Assembly: GCF_000004195.4 (NCBI RefSeq)
Contig: NC_030680.2
Location: 143,120,045-143,184,044 of the forward strand
Source of the DNA: Xenopus tropicalis
Lineage: Eukaryota; Chordata; Amphibia; Anura; Pipidae
Reading direction: 5' to 3'
Length of the DNA stretch: 64,000 nucleotides
Positions within the stretch are counted from its first letter, which is position 1; every line of letters begins with the position of its first letter. The notes under the pieces were generated by a model, which was not told the origin of the DNA, did no database searches, and saw nothing but the letters and a program-made list of their open reading frames with translations. Shown one piece after another: positions 1-10,416 of this stretch. The translations under genes and the position numbers were made by a program.

Positions 1-2048
1 TTCTCTCGTAAGAAAAACTAAAGGCTGACAGTTGGGAGAAAATGCCGGTAGAAGAAGAAGGAAATCTTCTGTAGAGGCATCTGGTTGCTCTTCTCTGTCT
101 GTGGGGCAACATCACTAATCATTTGTTGTTTTCTGAATTCCAAATTAGTCAGAATTATGTCTAATTAAGAAGAAGAATAAGTGGTGCTTGAAGTAGATCT
201 ATGAATGCATTTGACCACTGTCAGTGGAGGGCTAGTAAAAAAACAGGATAAAATGGGCAACAGCAAACGCCAAGTGGGACAACAGAATTGGAGATGGAGA
301 ATGATTCTCAATAGGCATCTAACTTGGTCTCCTGGTGATTAGAACTTCCGTAGTGACAGCTGGATTTACCCCTTTACACTGCACAGCATTACAGAAAAGG
401 GAATACTTGTAGTTCAGCACTTAGTTTGGATTAAACTGGACGTCCACATGTTCTTGGAGATGAAGACAGTAATGGCTGTATTCACAGTCTCCAGCACAGC
501 TTCTCTGGTTCTCAGTAGCTCTCACAAATGTCTAATATGATAATGTTAGGATTCTCTGGCCACTTGTCTCTCCTGATACTCTTCTTCAGGTTGGGTGGCT
601 CTCTTGGATCCACAGTTTCTGTTATAGTACAAGGGGTGTGTAGGGGGGCCCTCTCTGCATCGCACCTCTCTAGCTTAGACTGTAGACATTTAGTCCCTAA
701 CCCTTTCCTCCTTGTTGGAGCCTCAGCTGCTCAACTAGCTGGCCTACCTCTATCTTTCACTGCCTACAGTGACCTCCACATATCTGGTCTACCACTAGCT
801 AATATAACTAAATGGCTCACCATGGCTCTACTCAGAGGTAACAGACCTCAGCCTTTCTGGAGTCATCCACTTCTTCTTACATCAGCCAAAGAGTAAGTGA
901 CCCATTTCTCTGGCAGTCTGACAGACTATCTTGGAAAATCTCCTTCCCATCAGAGAACCGCTCTAGAACCTTTCCTACCTAACAATACCATCTAGAGACT
1001 GAAGATTATAACTATTAAAGGAGATCTACCCCTTGGATCAGCACCTATAATTGATTCTACAAACTATACAAGCTCTGCAAATGCATTAAAGGCTACTGTA
1101 TCTCTCACCATATAGGAACATTATGGCCACTTCTAAAGCCCTGAGCCAGTATATTAGCGGTCAATGCTAGCAGTTAATGCAACCTGCTGACTTGTTGCTA
1201 CGGGTTACTAGAACTGGGGCAAACATTAAACCCGAGTTGGAAGCGGCCCCGAGTCTCCAGTAGCACCTACAGCAGCTGCATTCCCTTCCACTGACTGGGG
1301 CGTATTTTACTTGCTCTAACATATTCCCTCTGTCAAAAATACTAAGGCGATCTCCTTCCCGGCGCCCTGGAATAAATCACATCGATGCTCTTCAGGCTGC
1401 TCCGCCGAGCACAAATCATTTAATACAAGAAGAAATGTGTTTATTGCAGCCTTCCCCAAGCTTCTTGACCATGAATCTCCATGACTCAAAAAAAAATCCA
1501 TTCATGGCAATGGCACCCAGTCTCCGCTATCCGTTTCCTTCTCATATAATCTCGGCTTATTTTAGCCACTCATCGTGAATACATATCCAGCCTAAATATT
1601 TCAGTACTTTTGTTCCGAGCTCATGAAATATACATGGTTCTTTTATTATTGGCTTTAATGTCTTCAAAAACCCCCACTCATGGTTCTCTTTGCACCTTTC
1701 TGCCTGAAACTGTAATATGCGCGGTGCACTTACTAACCCAGGCTCGTAAACATTCATTTTAGAGAGTAACAAATAGGTGGGGAGCCATGTTGGGATGATT
1801 CAATGGCGATCAACAAGTTCCAGTAAAAGCCAGCGCTTTGTCGTTGGGTTGCAGTGGTTTCGGTGTTAAGTGCAAGCTCTGCGGTGCAGGTATAAAACAA
1901 TAATGCTGAGCAGGTTATGAACTCCATTACAACATGCAGACAGTGGTACCGGCTGAGTAGTTATTGGACTTTGCCACTGTTATCCTGAAATATTGTGGTG
2001 TTGGTAGTTAAAAAATACACTTTATGGGCAAAGGTATCTGGCCACTGT
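1..2048. other. Non-repetitive stretch, no gene recognised
   Basis: No exon series, conserved domain or mobile-element end was recognised. The longest open frame (528-896, +, 122 codons) is rich in Leu and Ser, matches no family I know, and has no visible signal peptide, Kozak context or splice structure. The part around 1330-1780 mixes GC-rich and homeobox-like AT-rich words and could be conserved noncoding DNA. 560-1110 could instead be an old LTR-like repeat. Neither reading is supported by a diagnostic motif. The end (2041-2048, GCCACTGT) is the left target-site duplication of the next element. Confidence 0.4.
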
Positions 2049-2212
2049 CATGGTCGGACTGGGCCGATGGGACACTGGGAAAAAAAAACGTCAGGAAGCA
2101 TTGGTACCTCCCCGCTGACCTCCCTCCCATGGTTGCGGCAAGGTAAATATGAGGTATGTGCACTTGGGGGTCCCTTGGAGGGTGTGGGCCTGCACCCCCC
2201 AGTCTGACTCTG
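2049..2212. mobile_element. hAT-type MITE, CAGGGTCGGACTGGG family
   Basis: A 164-bp non-autonomous element with inverted ends: left CATGGTCGGACTGGG, and right CCCAGTCTGACTCTG read on the + strand. It is flanked by an exact 8-bp target duplication, GCCACTGT, at 2041-2048 and 2213-2220. An 8-bp duplication is the hallmark of hAT transposases, which must act in trans because the element has no coding capacity. Related copies or ends lie at 7751-7920, 6660-6735, about 9655 and 62401-62467. Confidence 0.85.
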
Positions 2213-2224
2213 GCCACTGTGCAA

Positions 2225-3165
2225 AATGCTATGTCCTCAATAGAACACTCACTGCTGAGCTCCAAACTGTCCCCAGAAGCACAACTATTCATAGGGTACA
2301 TGGAGTTTTCATGGGCAAACAAGGTTAATATTGTCATACCCTATGCCACGTGTTGCCTGTAGCAGTGAAAATGTGACAACTGGAGGGATAAACAGCATCT
2401 CACTATCTGTCAGTCTGACAGAAAAGTTTGGGTTTGGTAGATGGCAGGAAAATACAACCTGTCTGAAAGTATAATGGCAACCAAAGTTTGGTTGAGAAGA
2501 CATAATGGGCTTAGGTTGTTTCAGTGGTTTTGGCTAGGGCCCCTGGTTCCAGTGAAAGCAAACCTACAACAGTGTTTCTCAACCTTCCTAATGCCGCGAC
2601 CCTTTAATACAGCTCCTCATGTTGTGGTGACCCCAAACCATAAAATTATTCCTAAGCCCATCGGAAATATGTGTTTTCCCATGGTCTTAGGCGACCCCTG
2701 TGAAAGGGTTGTTCTACCCCCAAAGGGGTCCCGACCCACAGGTTGAGAACCGCTGGTATACAATGACGTTCATGACAATTCCGTGCTTCCTACTTTGTTT
2801 AACACTTTGGGGAGGGCTCTTTCCTGAGTCAGCACAATAATGCCCCTATGCACAATGTCAATGTCAGGTCCTACAGAATGGGTTTACTGAGATGGAAGCA
2901 GAAGAACTTTACCTAACAGAGCCATGACCGTAACCCAACTGAACCCCTGTTGGATGAATAGGAACCCCGACTGTGAGCCTGGTCCCCAACATCAGTGCCC
3001 AACCTCACTAATGCTCTTGTGGCTGAATGGAAGCAACTCCCAATGTCCCAATATCTAGTGGGAACCTTCCCAGAAGAGTAGGGGCAACTTTATATTGATC
3101 CCTTTGGTTTGGGAATAAGATGTTGGACAGCAGGTGTTTGGATACTTTTGGCCACACTGTTCTTT
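2225..3165 (+). pseudogene. Tc1/mariner-like transposase relic
   Basis: Decayed DNA matching the transposase and 3' end of the Tc1-like elements common in fish and frogs. These carry a DDE transposase that cuts and pastes at TA. Recognisable pieces, in order, are a stretch near 2255-2320 (GCTGAGCTCCAAACTG...), the region before the second catalytic Asp (about 2380-2569), the CTTTGGGGAGGGCTCTTTCC block (2801-2825), the C-terminal stretch coding for something like LTNALVAEWKQ (3003-3032), and a 3' UTR ending in a TACTTTTGGCCAC-type sequence (3148-3160). Many frameshifts and stops rule out function. A SPIN-like hAT element splits it at 2570-2755. No left inverted repeat was identified, so the 5' limit is approximate. 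Confidence 0.75.
2570..2755. mobile_element. SPIN-like hAT non-autonomous element
   Basis: A 186-bp element with both ends of the SPIN (Space Invader) hAT family. It starts CAGTGTTTCTCAACC and ends GGTTGAGAACCGCTG, with subterminal blocks such as CCTAATGCCGCGACCC and GTCTTAGGCGACCCC. Most of the middle of the known consensus is missing, as in short SPIN MITEs. Flanking 8-mers ACCTACAA (2562-2569) and GTATACAA (2756-2763) agree at 5 of 8 positions, consistent with an aged target duplication. It sits inside a dead Tc1-like transposase. Family knowledge: SPIN elements are reported from several tetrapods, including Xenopus, and are explained by horizontal transfer. Confidence 0.85.
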
Positions 3166-4855
3166 GATGATTCTTAACATTTCATATAAGGAACAGCAGC
3201 ACAATGATAGAGGCAACAGTTATAGAAATACCTCCTCCCTAACTGGCCTCTTACACGACAGCGGCTGGGGAGCAGGAGATATAAGCAGCAAGAAGAGCGG
3301 CTAGTGGAGGGCGGGCCAGGAAGGGGTTCTTCTACACAGGGGCCCGTTGCCATGTACGTATGCCACTGATAAGGAAAATAAAACCTTTTGGTGGCAACCC
3401 AGGGCAATCACAAAAGACTTGGGGGTGTCTGTATTGCACTGTATGTGGCACCTGTGATGATCTCAATGGATTTCTTCAAACAGTCCAATCCTTTTATCCA
3501 TAGAAAGAGCCATGGAGTAGGCTGAATATGCAGAAGACTTCGCTTTGTGTCGCCCCCACAAGTTCAGCTTTATAATGAACCTGCTTTGTGTGTTCCAGTT
3601 GACTTCACAATTGCTTTTAGTTTCCAAATAGCTAGAATATTTCGTTATAAAATGATATATAGAAGATAGGACGTTTCTTCCATTCAGTTTGTAGCTGATA
3701 ATAGCGCTTATTGTGATATGAGCTACTGAGACTTCCATCATGGACGTGGTACCAGGACAAGGGGTGCTGAAGGTGTCACAGTGCTGAACTGGGGCCCAGT
3801 CTGTTCCATCCCCCCAGAGTCCAGTTCAGGGCCACAGCAGGAAGGGGGCTGGAGCCCCATACAGGAGGCTTCTCATTGGATAGGCCTAATTAATTAAATG
3901 ATACAGCCAATGTGTATGCAGTGGTGTCATGTCCAGGACCTGATGTCCTTGGTTGGTGTTTTGTTTTGTAAAAATTCCTGTATATCCGAGACTAAAGCAG
4001 CCAATGTCACCCAAACAACACCAGCCAATGCCAATGCAGCACCAAGGGCCAAAAAGACAGCTAGCTGGTATTGGACAGACTGTGGGACAAACCCACAATG
4101 CTGGGGCCCTGCCGGACCAGGGCCAATAGGATTTTTCCCAGTATCCCGTTGTGCCAGTCGGTGTACATTCTGCTAAACTAATTCATGGGGGTTTATTTTT
4201 TGGTTGAAGTTGTTCAGTGATTTCCAGAAATTTTTTTGGGAAAACACTGTCTAGATATTTATTTCCTGAGCCGTTAGTTGCCCTTTAAGAAACACCTTTA
4301 TTTCAGAATTGTTTCATTCTTAAAATATTTCATTGACTTCTCTCTCTTGTCAGTAATCGACTGTCCCAAAATAAGCGCCGTCATCTGACAAAAGTCCCGT
4401 CAGCTGCCGGTATCACATGTAACGCAACATGTCAGGAGAACAAACAGATGGAGGGGGGGCTATGTTGCACACAAAGGCGCATTCTGTGGGAGGGGTGTGA
4501 AGCATCACATCTGGTGGCTTGATACGCACTTGTTAATTAAAATGTCACTAATTGGATTAGTTCAAAGAAGCCCCTCCTACTCTCAGGTTCCCCTTGTTGC
4601 ACGAACTAGAAGATGTGTTTGTACTTGATGCAAATGCCTGATGGGCTTCAAAACACAGAACCAGAACACGGGCCCACAAGGGATAAAGAGAAAAGTCCAG
4701 CCATCTGGCCACAGGTTCCTTCCTGGTTCTGTATTCGTCAGGGGCCAATTCATTGTTGCTTCGGGCCCCTAAACCCTGCTTTTCTCCTGTCGTGTCCCCA
4801 TCCCACCCCAGCCCCATCATGGTCCAGCCCCAATATGCTCCAACTCCCAGAGGAG
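3166..4855. other. Mostly unassigned DNA with a small hAT end fragment
   Basis: No gene was recognised. About 3335-3370 ends in TATGCCACTG, resembling the right end of the frog hAT family that begins CAGTGGCGTAAC (compare 63629). 3886-4170 has overlapping short open frames on both strands without family resemblance. The stretch 4200-4560 is AT-rich and featureless to me. Confidence 0.35.
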
Positions 4856-5075
4856 GAGGAGTTAGCCTAGGGGTTAATCGAGCAGCCTTTGTTGTGGAAT
4901 CTGATACCAGAGACCCTGGTTTGACTCCCCGTGGCAACTCCTTGTGACCCTGGGCAAAACACTTAATTTTTTGGCAACCTGGTATACTCCGTGCACCTAT
5001 AATGGCTGCCTTGCTTTTTCGCTAAAGCACTTTGAGTGCCACGGGGGAAATGTGCCGTATAAATGATTCCATTCG
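4856..5075 (+). mobile_element. tRNA-derived SINE
   Basis: The head resembles a tRNA with RNA polymerase III internal promoter boxes: A box TAGCCTAGGGG (4863-4873) and B box GGTTTGACTCC (4918-4928), followed by a pseudo-acceptor. The body contains TTGTGACCCTGGGCAAA (4943-4959), a motif seen in MIR/CORE-like SINEs. The tail AAAGCACTTTGAGTGCC...GCCGTATAAATGATT resembles the 3' end of L2/CR1-type LINEs, which supply the reverse transcriptase. Target duplications were not resolved. The copy is old and non-coding. Confidence 0.75.
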
Positions 5076-5872
5076 CTCCGTATCTCCCTCAGTCCCCACT
5101 CCACAGCAATGGGCCTCCTGAGAGCTTTCCTAATGGAAATCCTTGACAGTGACCAGGTCAGCTACAGTTGCACAATTGAGCAAATATATCCAACAACCAG
5201 TTAAACCTGCCATTTATACAGGATATAGTGAGTAACTAAGCATTTGTGTCCTGAACATTGCAAACTACAGAGGAGTTCAATCCTGAAGAAGGTGGACTTT
5301 GCTTGGTGCCTTTTTAGAGTCTGGACCTACTAACGCACAATAAGGTTTGTGAGGCACAAGGTATTCAGTGTCTGTTGAGGTTCCTACTGTAAGATTATAT
5401 GCCCCATATGCCCAGGCTTACAATTCTGGTGGGTTTTAATCATGGGTTACTCTCAAAAAGATGCATGGAGACCAAGTTGTCCTTCCTTACCTGCTTTTGA
5501 GTTGCAGTCAAATGAATGGAAAACCTTCTGTCTATGGAAGATAGCGAGGTGCTATGATCTTGATAGAAAGGAGCACACCCTTACCTTCCAGCTCAAGGCC
5601 TGTTGGTGGTATCAGCAACCTCAACACACTGGGAACAAGAGAATTATAGTGGCACCCAAGGCAATTTCAGCAGGGTGCCCAGTCTTGGAACTTTTCATCC
5701 CTAACACATTAGAAGTAGACGTTCCATTAGAGATGTGTGTATCCTTCCCTCTACATCTGTATGAATTATAAAATGGCAGAGCTCCATTTCAGACTGAGCT
5801 TCCAAGGCCTAGAGAACCTACCATGAAGGGCCCTTCTCATAGCAATAACATGTACCCGAGCCAACCTCATGT
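5076..5872. other. Unassigned stretch
   Basis: No repeat family or gene was recognised. The only open frame over 100 codons (5442-5771, +) has no recognisable domain and no exon signals. Confidence 0.35.
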
Positions 5873-5880
5873 CATGTAAT

Positions 5881-6586
5881 CAGGGCCGCCCACAGGGGGG
5901 GCAGTTGTCCCAGGCCCAGCCAATCTTCACTTTTAAATGGGGCCCGGTCATGCTACAATTTTCTGACTGGCTCGGGCCCCCTTTAATCTATTACGGTCGG
6001 GCCCTGTCATGTGATTTGTTGCTCCTTCTCCTTGTGCGGCGACGGCTACAGGCACTTTTATAAGGTTGCTACCCGTGCATACTGATGTCACACGTACACA
6101 TAGGGCGCAACCTTATAAAAGGGCCTGTCGCACAAGGAGCTGAAAAAGAAGACAACGACTTCGGGGGGCATTGTCTATGGGGAAATTAAGGACACTTTCT
6201 ATGGGGGGCACTGTCTATGGGGGCAATTGGGTGCACTTTCTATGGGGGGCACTGTGTATGGGGGGGACTGTCTATGGGGAGTGCTGTCTATGGGGACAAT
6301 TGTGGGCACTTTCTATGGGAGCACTGTCTATGGGGCAATTGGGGGCACTAAGGGGCACTGTGGTAGGGGGGCCCTAATACTTTTTATGTCTGTGTGTCCT
6401 TTGTACTGATGGGAGGGGCCCTGGGGGAGGGGAGCCCAGAAACGTTTGTTGTGAGGGGCCAAGTGATTTCTGATGGTGGCTCTGGAGATAATGATCCACT
6501 CCAGGCCTTTTTGAGAATTCAGGCCTAAAAAAAAACAGAACTGGATCATTATCTCCCTCGTGACATGGGATTGGTTGGCGGCTCTG
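5881..6586. mobile_element. hAT-type MITE with palindrome and GGGGCACT minisatellite
   Basis: It starts CAGGGCCGCC and ends TTGGCGGCTCTG, matching the termini of the elements at 13666 and 28391. Flanking 8-mers CATGTAAT (5873-5880) and CATGTACA (6587-6594) agree at 6 of 8 positions, so the target duplication is likely but aged. Inside are an imperfect palindrome centred on TGATGTCA (6083-6090), a degenerate tandem run of CTATGGGG and GGGGCACTGT units (6165-6365), and a second hairpin whose arms are GAGATAATGATCCA near 6484 and its complement near 6542. The short Met-Gly-rich frames here are products of the minisatellite. Confidence 0.75.
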
Positions 6587-6659
6587 CATGTACATGTATG
6601 ACATCTAATATGTTGTATATACATAATAGGCACTATATAGACCTACGGTAAAAATAAGA

Positions 6660-6735
6660 AAGGCCTGATTGAAACTGTCATTGGCCGGGGCCCACTGGGA
6701 GCCCCTCTGGTTCAGTGACGGCCAGTCCGACCCTG
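6660..6735. mobile_element. Right-end fragment of a CAGGGTCGGACTGG hAT MITE
   Basis: The sequence ends GGCCAGTCCGACCCTG, the complement of the terminal repeat seen at 2049 and 7751. The left end is not visible, so this is a truncated or rearranged copy. Confidence 0.55.
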
Positions 6736-7278
6736 GCTTGATAGACGGACGCCATTTTTATAAATGCATTTGCACTATGTGGATTTATTTGTCTGTATCA
6801 GCTCAGTTTACTTTGAGCCTTTTGAGTTTCATTACTAGTAGGAATGAGTCTAGAGATACAAACGTGAGACAGCCCCGGGGTATCTCTGCGAGACATCCCT
6901 CCGGCTCCATCTCGATAAAGGAACAACAGAAAAACCGTATTTTTATCTGAACACAATGTAACCTTGGGCCACGGTTATTCTGCTTACCCGGCAACCGTCT
7001 GGGAACTCACAGTCTCCCTCTTATCTCCCTAAAGATAAATGAGAGTCGCCCCCGAGGCCTGACTGCCAGCTCTACACACGGGATCAGCCGAGAGCGCCAC
7101 AGTCTGGCAGTGAAACATCGAGATCCCATGCGGGGGGCGGAAAGGCCTGTTGGCCCCACTGGCTCCTTCATAATCATCTTCTCGTATATCAGCTCTGACT
7201 TTGGAGTCCTAAAGACAAGAGGACGATTAGAGGAGAAAATACCTGGAGAAAGAACAAATAAAAAGGGAAGAATTGGCT
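6736..7278. other. Unique sequence, weak conserved-noncoding candidate
   Basis: Non-repetitive DNA of balanced composition with words such as TTTATAAATGCATTTGC and CGAGACATCCCTCCGGC, and no coding pattern. Small overlapping frames on both strands are not gene-like. It resembles the non-repetitive islands that often prove conserved between tetrapods, but only an alignment could show this. Confidence 0.25.
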
Positions 7279-7969
7279 TTAAAGGGGAACTTAACCCAAA
7301 CACAACTTAAGCATTTTGAAAAGTAAACATAAGTTCAGCCTTGTTATGAGGTTTAATGTAATAACCTGATTTGGAACAGTTCCCTAAGCCCCGCCCCCTG
7401 TTCCCCTGCTGATTGGCTGACTACTTTGTGACTCAAATAAAATGTAACAGTAGTCGCCTGCCCTCAGCCTTCAGCCTGCCTCCTCCCAATCCCACAATTC
7501 CCTGCTGCACACGTGATGTCAATAAGGAAAGGAACATCCCAGTGCAATGCATTGTGGGTAATGTAGTTCCTGCATGCTGTCTGTAAGCTGGGGAGAAGTT
7601 GTTACAATTTGTAACATCAGTGTTTTAGTCCCTCCTCCCCTGCCAGGATTTCAAATGAGGCAGAAAGAGAAGAACTGTTTTGCAGCTGGATTTCAGCATA
7701 TAAAAATGGGATTTATTCCTACCTTTTTGCAGGAACAGGTTACAGTGATTCAGGGTTGGACTGGGCCGCCGGGACACCTGGAAAATACCCTGGTGGGTCC
7801 CAGTTCCCATTCAGGGGAGGACGTCCGGCGGAGGCATCTGCGGGGGCAGATACCCCCATACCTTGGGGGGCACCCAGGGCAGGTTTCCCGTTGGGCCCTG
7901 CACTCCCCAGTCCGACCCTGGGTATATTAGGGGTTTCTGTGTTGAGTGGGGCTCGTGGTTCCCCTTCAA
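7279..7969. mobile_element. T2-type (Kolobok-like) MITE, interrupted
   Basis: The left end TTAAAGGGGAAC (7279) pairs with the right end GGTTCCCCTTCAA (7957-7969). TTAA target duplication with a TTAAAGG-like terminus is the signature of Xenopus T2/Kolobok MITEs. Its body (AGCCCCGCCCCCTG, CCAATCCCACAATTCCC, GATTTCAAATGAGGCAG) recurs at 18181-18681, 25885-26102 and, rearranged, 43743-44145, which confirms an interspersed repeat. A hAT MITE (7751-7920) sits near its right end. The small open frame shared by all copies (…FQMRQKEKNCFAAGFQ…) is conserved only because the copies are. Confidence 0.85.
7751..7920. mobile_element. hAT-type MITE nested in a T2 MITE
   Basis: A 170-bp element from CAGGGTTGGACTGGG to CCCAGTCCGACCCTG, nearly perfect 15-bp inverted ends of the same family as 2049-2212. 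It interrupts the T2 body: the T2 sequence GATATTAGGGG, intact at 26045-26060, resumes after 7920 as TATATTAGGGG. A clear 8-bp target duplication is not seen (CAGTGATT versus GGTATATT), so the junction has probably been altered. Confidence 0.75.
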
Positions 7970-8846
7970 AAATTCTATATAATTCCCCATGTATTGGGGC
8001 ATGTTGACGCCATGTTTGTGCCAGTACAGTATCCATCAATCTCTATCTGTCACCACTAGGGTTGGTATTTAGGAAGTGATAAGCAACATGGCAGCTCTCA
8101 TTCGGGCGTAAATGCAAACCTATACCTTCTAACTGTCATTTCCCACCTTCTCCACAATCTAATAACTCAATATCATTGCTTCTTTTCAGACGTACAAAGT
8201 CCCGGAGCTTTAGTGTCAGCGCGGAGAAGCGAATTGTGTGCCACAATAACAGCCGGCTCATATAAAAGCCTTCGTTCTGCCAATTAAGTGAGAAATCAGA
8301 TAGCAATTATATAGCGAAAATGCCTTCTTTCCCCGCTACCTGCGCTGAATGCATAGAGCACTTTTAATTACCGCGCCCGGCGAGCGGCTCGTACGGCCTT
8401 CGGAGATGGGAATGTTCTTTGTTCTGTAATTTAAACACCGCCTGGGTATGAGAGGCTGAAGGTGACCTTGCCCCGCTAACGGCCGCCGTCTATGAGCGGA
8501 TCCATATCCCCTTTCTTGCAAATTATTCTCATAAAGTTGCATTTTGGCATCACTTAGAAGCTGAAAACATATCAAGGCTGCATAAGTCAAACGCTATCGA
8601 CATCAAATGCCTCTCATCGGGGCCCCCGGAGCCTCTCGTGGGGGGATTATTTTAGCTCCTCTTTCAGGAAAGTGGCCTGTCACAGACGATTTCTCCAAGT
8701 GACGGAGCGTTCGCTGTAATGAGACGTTGGGAGTGGAGAGCGCACAATGCAAGGCGATGGGATCCGGGCGGCACGGAGGGGCATTTACATTCAGCCGCTG
8801 GGAAATGATTATTATGTACTTAAGCCTGAGCCTATTCACTAACACG
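7970..8846. other. Unique sequence, conserved-noncoding candidate
   Basis: Non-repetitive, with GC-rich patches (CCGCGCCCGGCGAGCGG near 8371) among AT-rich words (TATAGCGAAAATGCC). CpG dinucleotides are retained at 8220-8500 and 8690-8770, unlike in neighbouring decayed repeats. No open frame looks like an exon. This texture is typical of ancient regulatory DNA in vertebrate gene deserts, but the call is inference. Confidence 0.3.
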
Positions 8847-8854
8847 TGGGCAAG

Positions 8855-9207
8855 AAGGTCCGGACTGAGATACAAAATAGGCCCTGGTATTCCAAGTGCA
8901 CAGGGGCCCAAACAGCCCCCTATAGGCCCAATAAATAGTGAGTGTCTATGGCAGGGGTGGGCAAACTTTTTGGCTCAGGGGCCACATTGACTTACAGACA
9001 GGCCAGCGTTATGCGTTTCCATGCTGTTTCCGCTCGTCAGTCGCCAGACGCCAAGTCTCGCGAGATGAGACTTGCGGAGTCAGCGGCCCGGATTAAAAAG
9101 ACCAACGGGCCAGACATGGCCTGTAGTTTTCCCACCCCTGGTCTTTGGCACCTTACAGCAGCCTCTCTGGCATTGGCCAGAACCCACAGATTGCCAGTCC
9201 CCGCCTG
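8855..9207. mobile_element. hAT-type MITE (CAGGCCCAGACTGGC family), split by another hAT
   Basis: The outer element runs from AAGGTCCGGACTGAG (first base mutated from C) to the complement of CAGGCGGGGACTGGC. Its exact 8-bp target duplication TGGGCAAG lies at 8847-8854 and 9208-9215. The same family occurs intact at 34952-35092 on the opposite strand, with shared blocks such as CCAATAAATAGTGAGTGTC and CCAGAACCCACAGATTGCC. The inner 189-bp hAT and its duplication split it at 8952-9148. Without the insert it is about 156 bp, close to the 141 bp of the intact copy. Confidence 0.9.
8952..9140. mobile_element. hAT-type MITE (CAGGGGTGGGCAAAC family), nested
   Basis: A 189-bp element starting CAGGGGTGGGCAAACTTTTT and ending TTTTCCCACCCCTG. 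The target duplication is GTCTATGG (8944-8951) and GTCTTTGG (9141-9148), one mismatch. The interrupted host motif GTCTATGGCACCTTACAG can be checked against the uninterrupted copy on the other strand near 35000-35020. Its first 44 bases or so match those of the much larger element at 35464-36047. Confidence 0.9.
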
Positions 9208-9332
9208 TGGGCAAGTACCAAAGCACCCAATGTGATTGTGGGTAAATCATAGCATTACTATGTAATGAAAAGTATGCCAGGGTTAACCCCGTGCACCTTG
9301 GAATGCATTAGAGAGCTTGAAATGGTTCGCCA

Positions 9333-9546
9333 ATAGTGACGAGCGAATCTCTTTTTGCTTTGCCAAATAATTGGCAAAACTGCTGAAAAATCTGCAAAAT
9401 GGCAAAAATTTGCATGACCTGTTGACCGTTGAATGTGACCGAAGCAAACCTTTACATTTTTGGAAGCAACAACGACTTTTTTTGTTTCATGAAGAAATAT
9501 GGCAATGGCGAAATGTGGAATTTCACAGTGAATCCATGCCTGGACG
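9333..9546. mobile_element. Fragment of the TAGTGATGAGCGAA palindromic MITE
   Basis: It begins AATAGTGACGAGCGAATC and contains the family's mirror-like TTTGCCAAA, GGCAAAA and GGCGAAATGTGGAATTTCACAG words, ending near GAATCCATGCCTGGACG. The standard right terminus (TTCGCTCATCACTA) is missing, so the copy is incomplete. Fuller copies lie at 36765, 37983 and 53573. Confidence 0.65.
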
Positions 9547-9916
9547 TACAGAAGGAGCTGTGATTGGTCAATGCCCGTTTCCTGGTCTGCTGTATCATTA
9601 GTAATCTGGTACGTGTGCAAGTACATGTATATCCAACGACAAGATGTACAGGTGCAGTGTCGGACTGGGGTGTGTGGGACCCACCGGGAATGTTACCTCA
9701 GGGACCCCGAACCCCGGTTGTGAGCTTCTCCATAGGGCAAGATCAGTGGATAATTGAACCCCCCCCCCCCCACAGTCACACACGCACGCTTCTTAAGGAA
9801 CCAATGGGGGTGGAGGAGGGAACATCCACAAATGCCAGCTGGGGTGGGTAGCAGGACTGGGTCGGCCAAGTACAGGTGGGGGGCCCCTTAGCTGAGACCC
9901 TTGGGTCCCCTGACAT
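9547..9916. other. Unassigned DNA with one hAT left end
   Basis: CAGTGTCGGACTGGGG at about 9655 is the left end of the CAGGGTCGGACTGG family, but no matching right end follows. A C-homopolymer run lies at about 9759-9771. Nothing else was recognised. Confidence 0.4.
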
Positions 9917-10416
9917 GTTGGATACACAGAATTCACAGAATTTGGAACAATATGCTAAACAATAAAACATTATTGCTCTATACCATAGATTCGCCACATT
10001 AGTGCCCCCTAGAACGCTATATTTATTCAGCAGAAAGCTTTACTATACCTGAGTAAAGAGCCCTAGAAGCTCTCTCTGATAGCAGCTGCCATTTTAGCTT
10101 GGTGTTCATAGCTTCCTGCTGCAGCTCTAGACGTTATAGCTTAGATTACACATTCCTAAGGGAGGGGGAGTGAGTTCTTATGCATTCTTATGGGAGGGGG
10201 GAGCATAAGAAGGGAGGGAAAGAGAGAACTGTGCAGACTTGTGCCCCAGACCTAAAGGAGCCCTAAAAGAGAGGAAGCAGACAAACATGTTCCCAAAAAA
10301 GGAGACAAGAAATCCTGTGTTTCTTTTGATAGAGGACTCAGTGCAGCGTTTCTCTGAGTGCTTATGGCTGTATTTACATAGACCTTTCTGAGTTTTTACC
10401 TTTCCTTCTCCTTTGA
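9917..10416. mobile_element. T2-type MITE, long form
   Basis: The right end TACCTTTCCTTCTCCTTTGAA is the complement of TTAAAGGAGAAGGAAAGGTA with one change in the TTAA. The body (CAGCAGAAAGCTTTACTATAC, GGAAGCAGACAAACATG, GAGGACTCAGTGCAGCG) is a repeat I recognise as widely dispersed in Xenopus. The left end is not sharply defined and is placed where recognisable sequence begins. It carries no coding capacity. Confidence 0.6.

Noticed and set aside
528..896. 122-codon frame at the start of the window
   Set aside because: No recognisable domain, no codon pattern or splice context; length is within chance for this composition.
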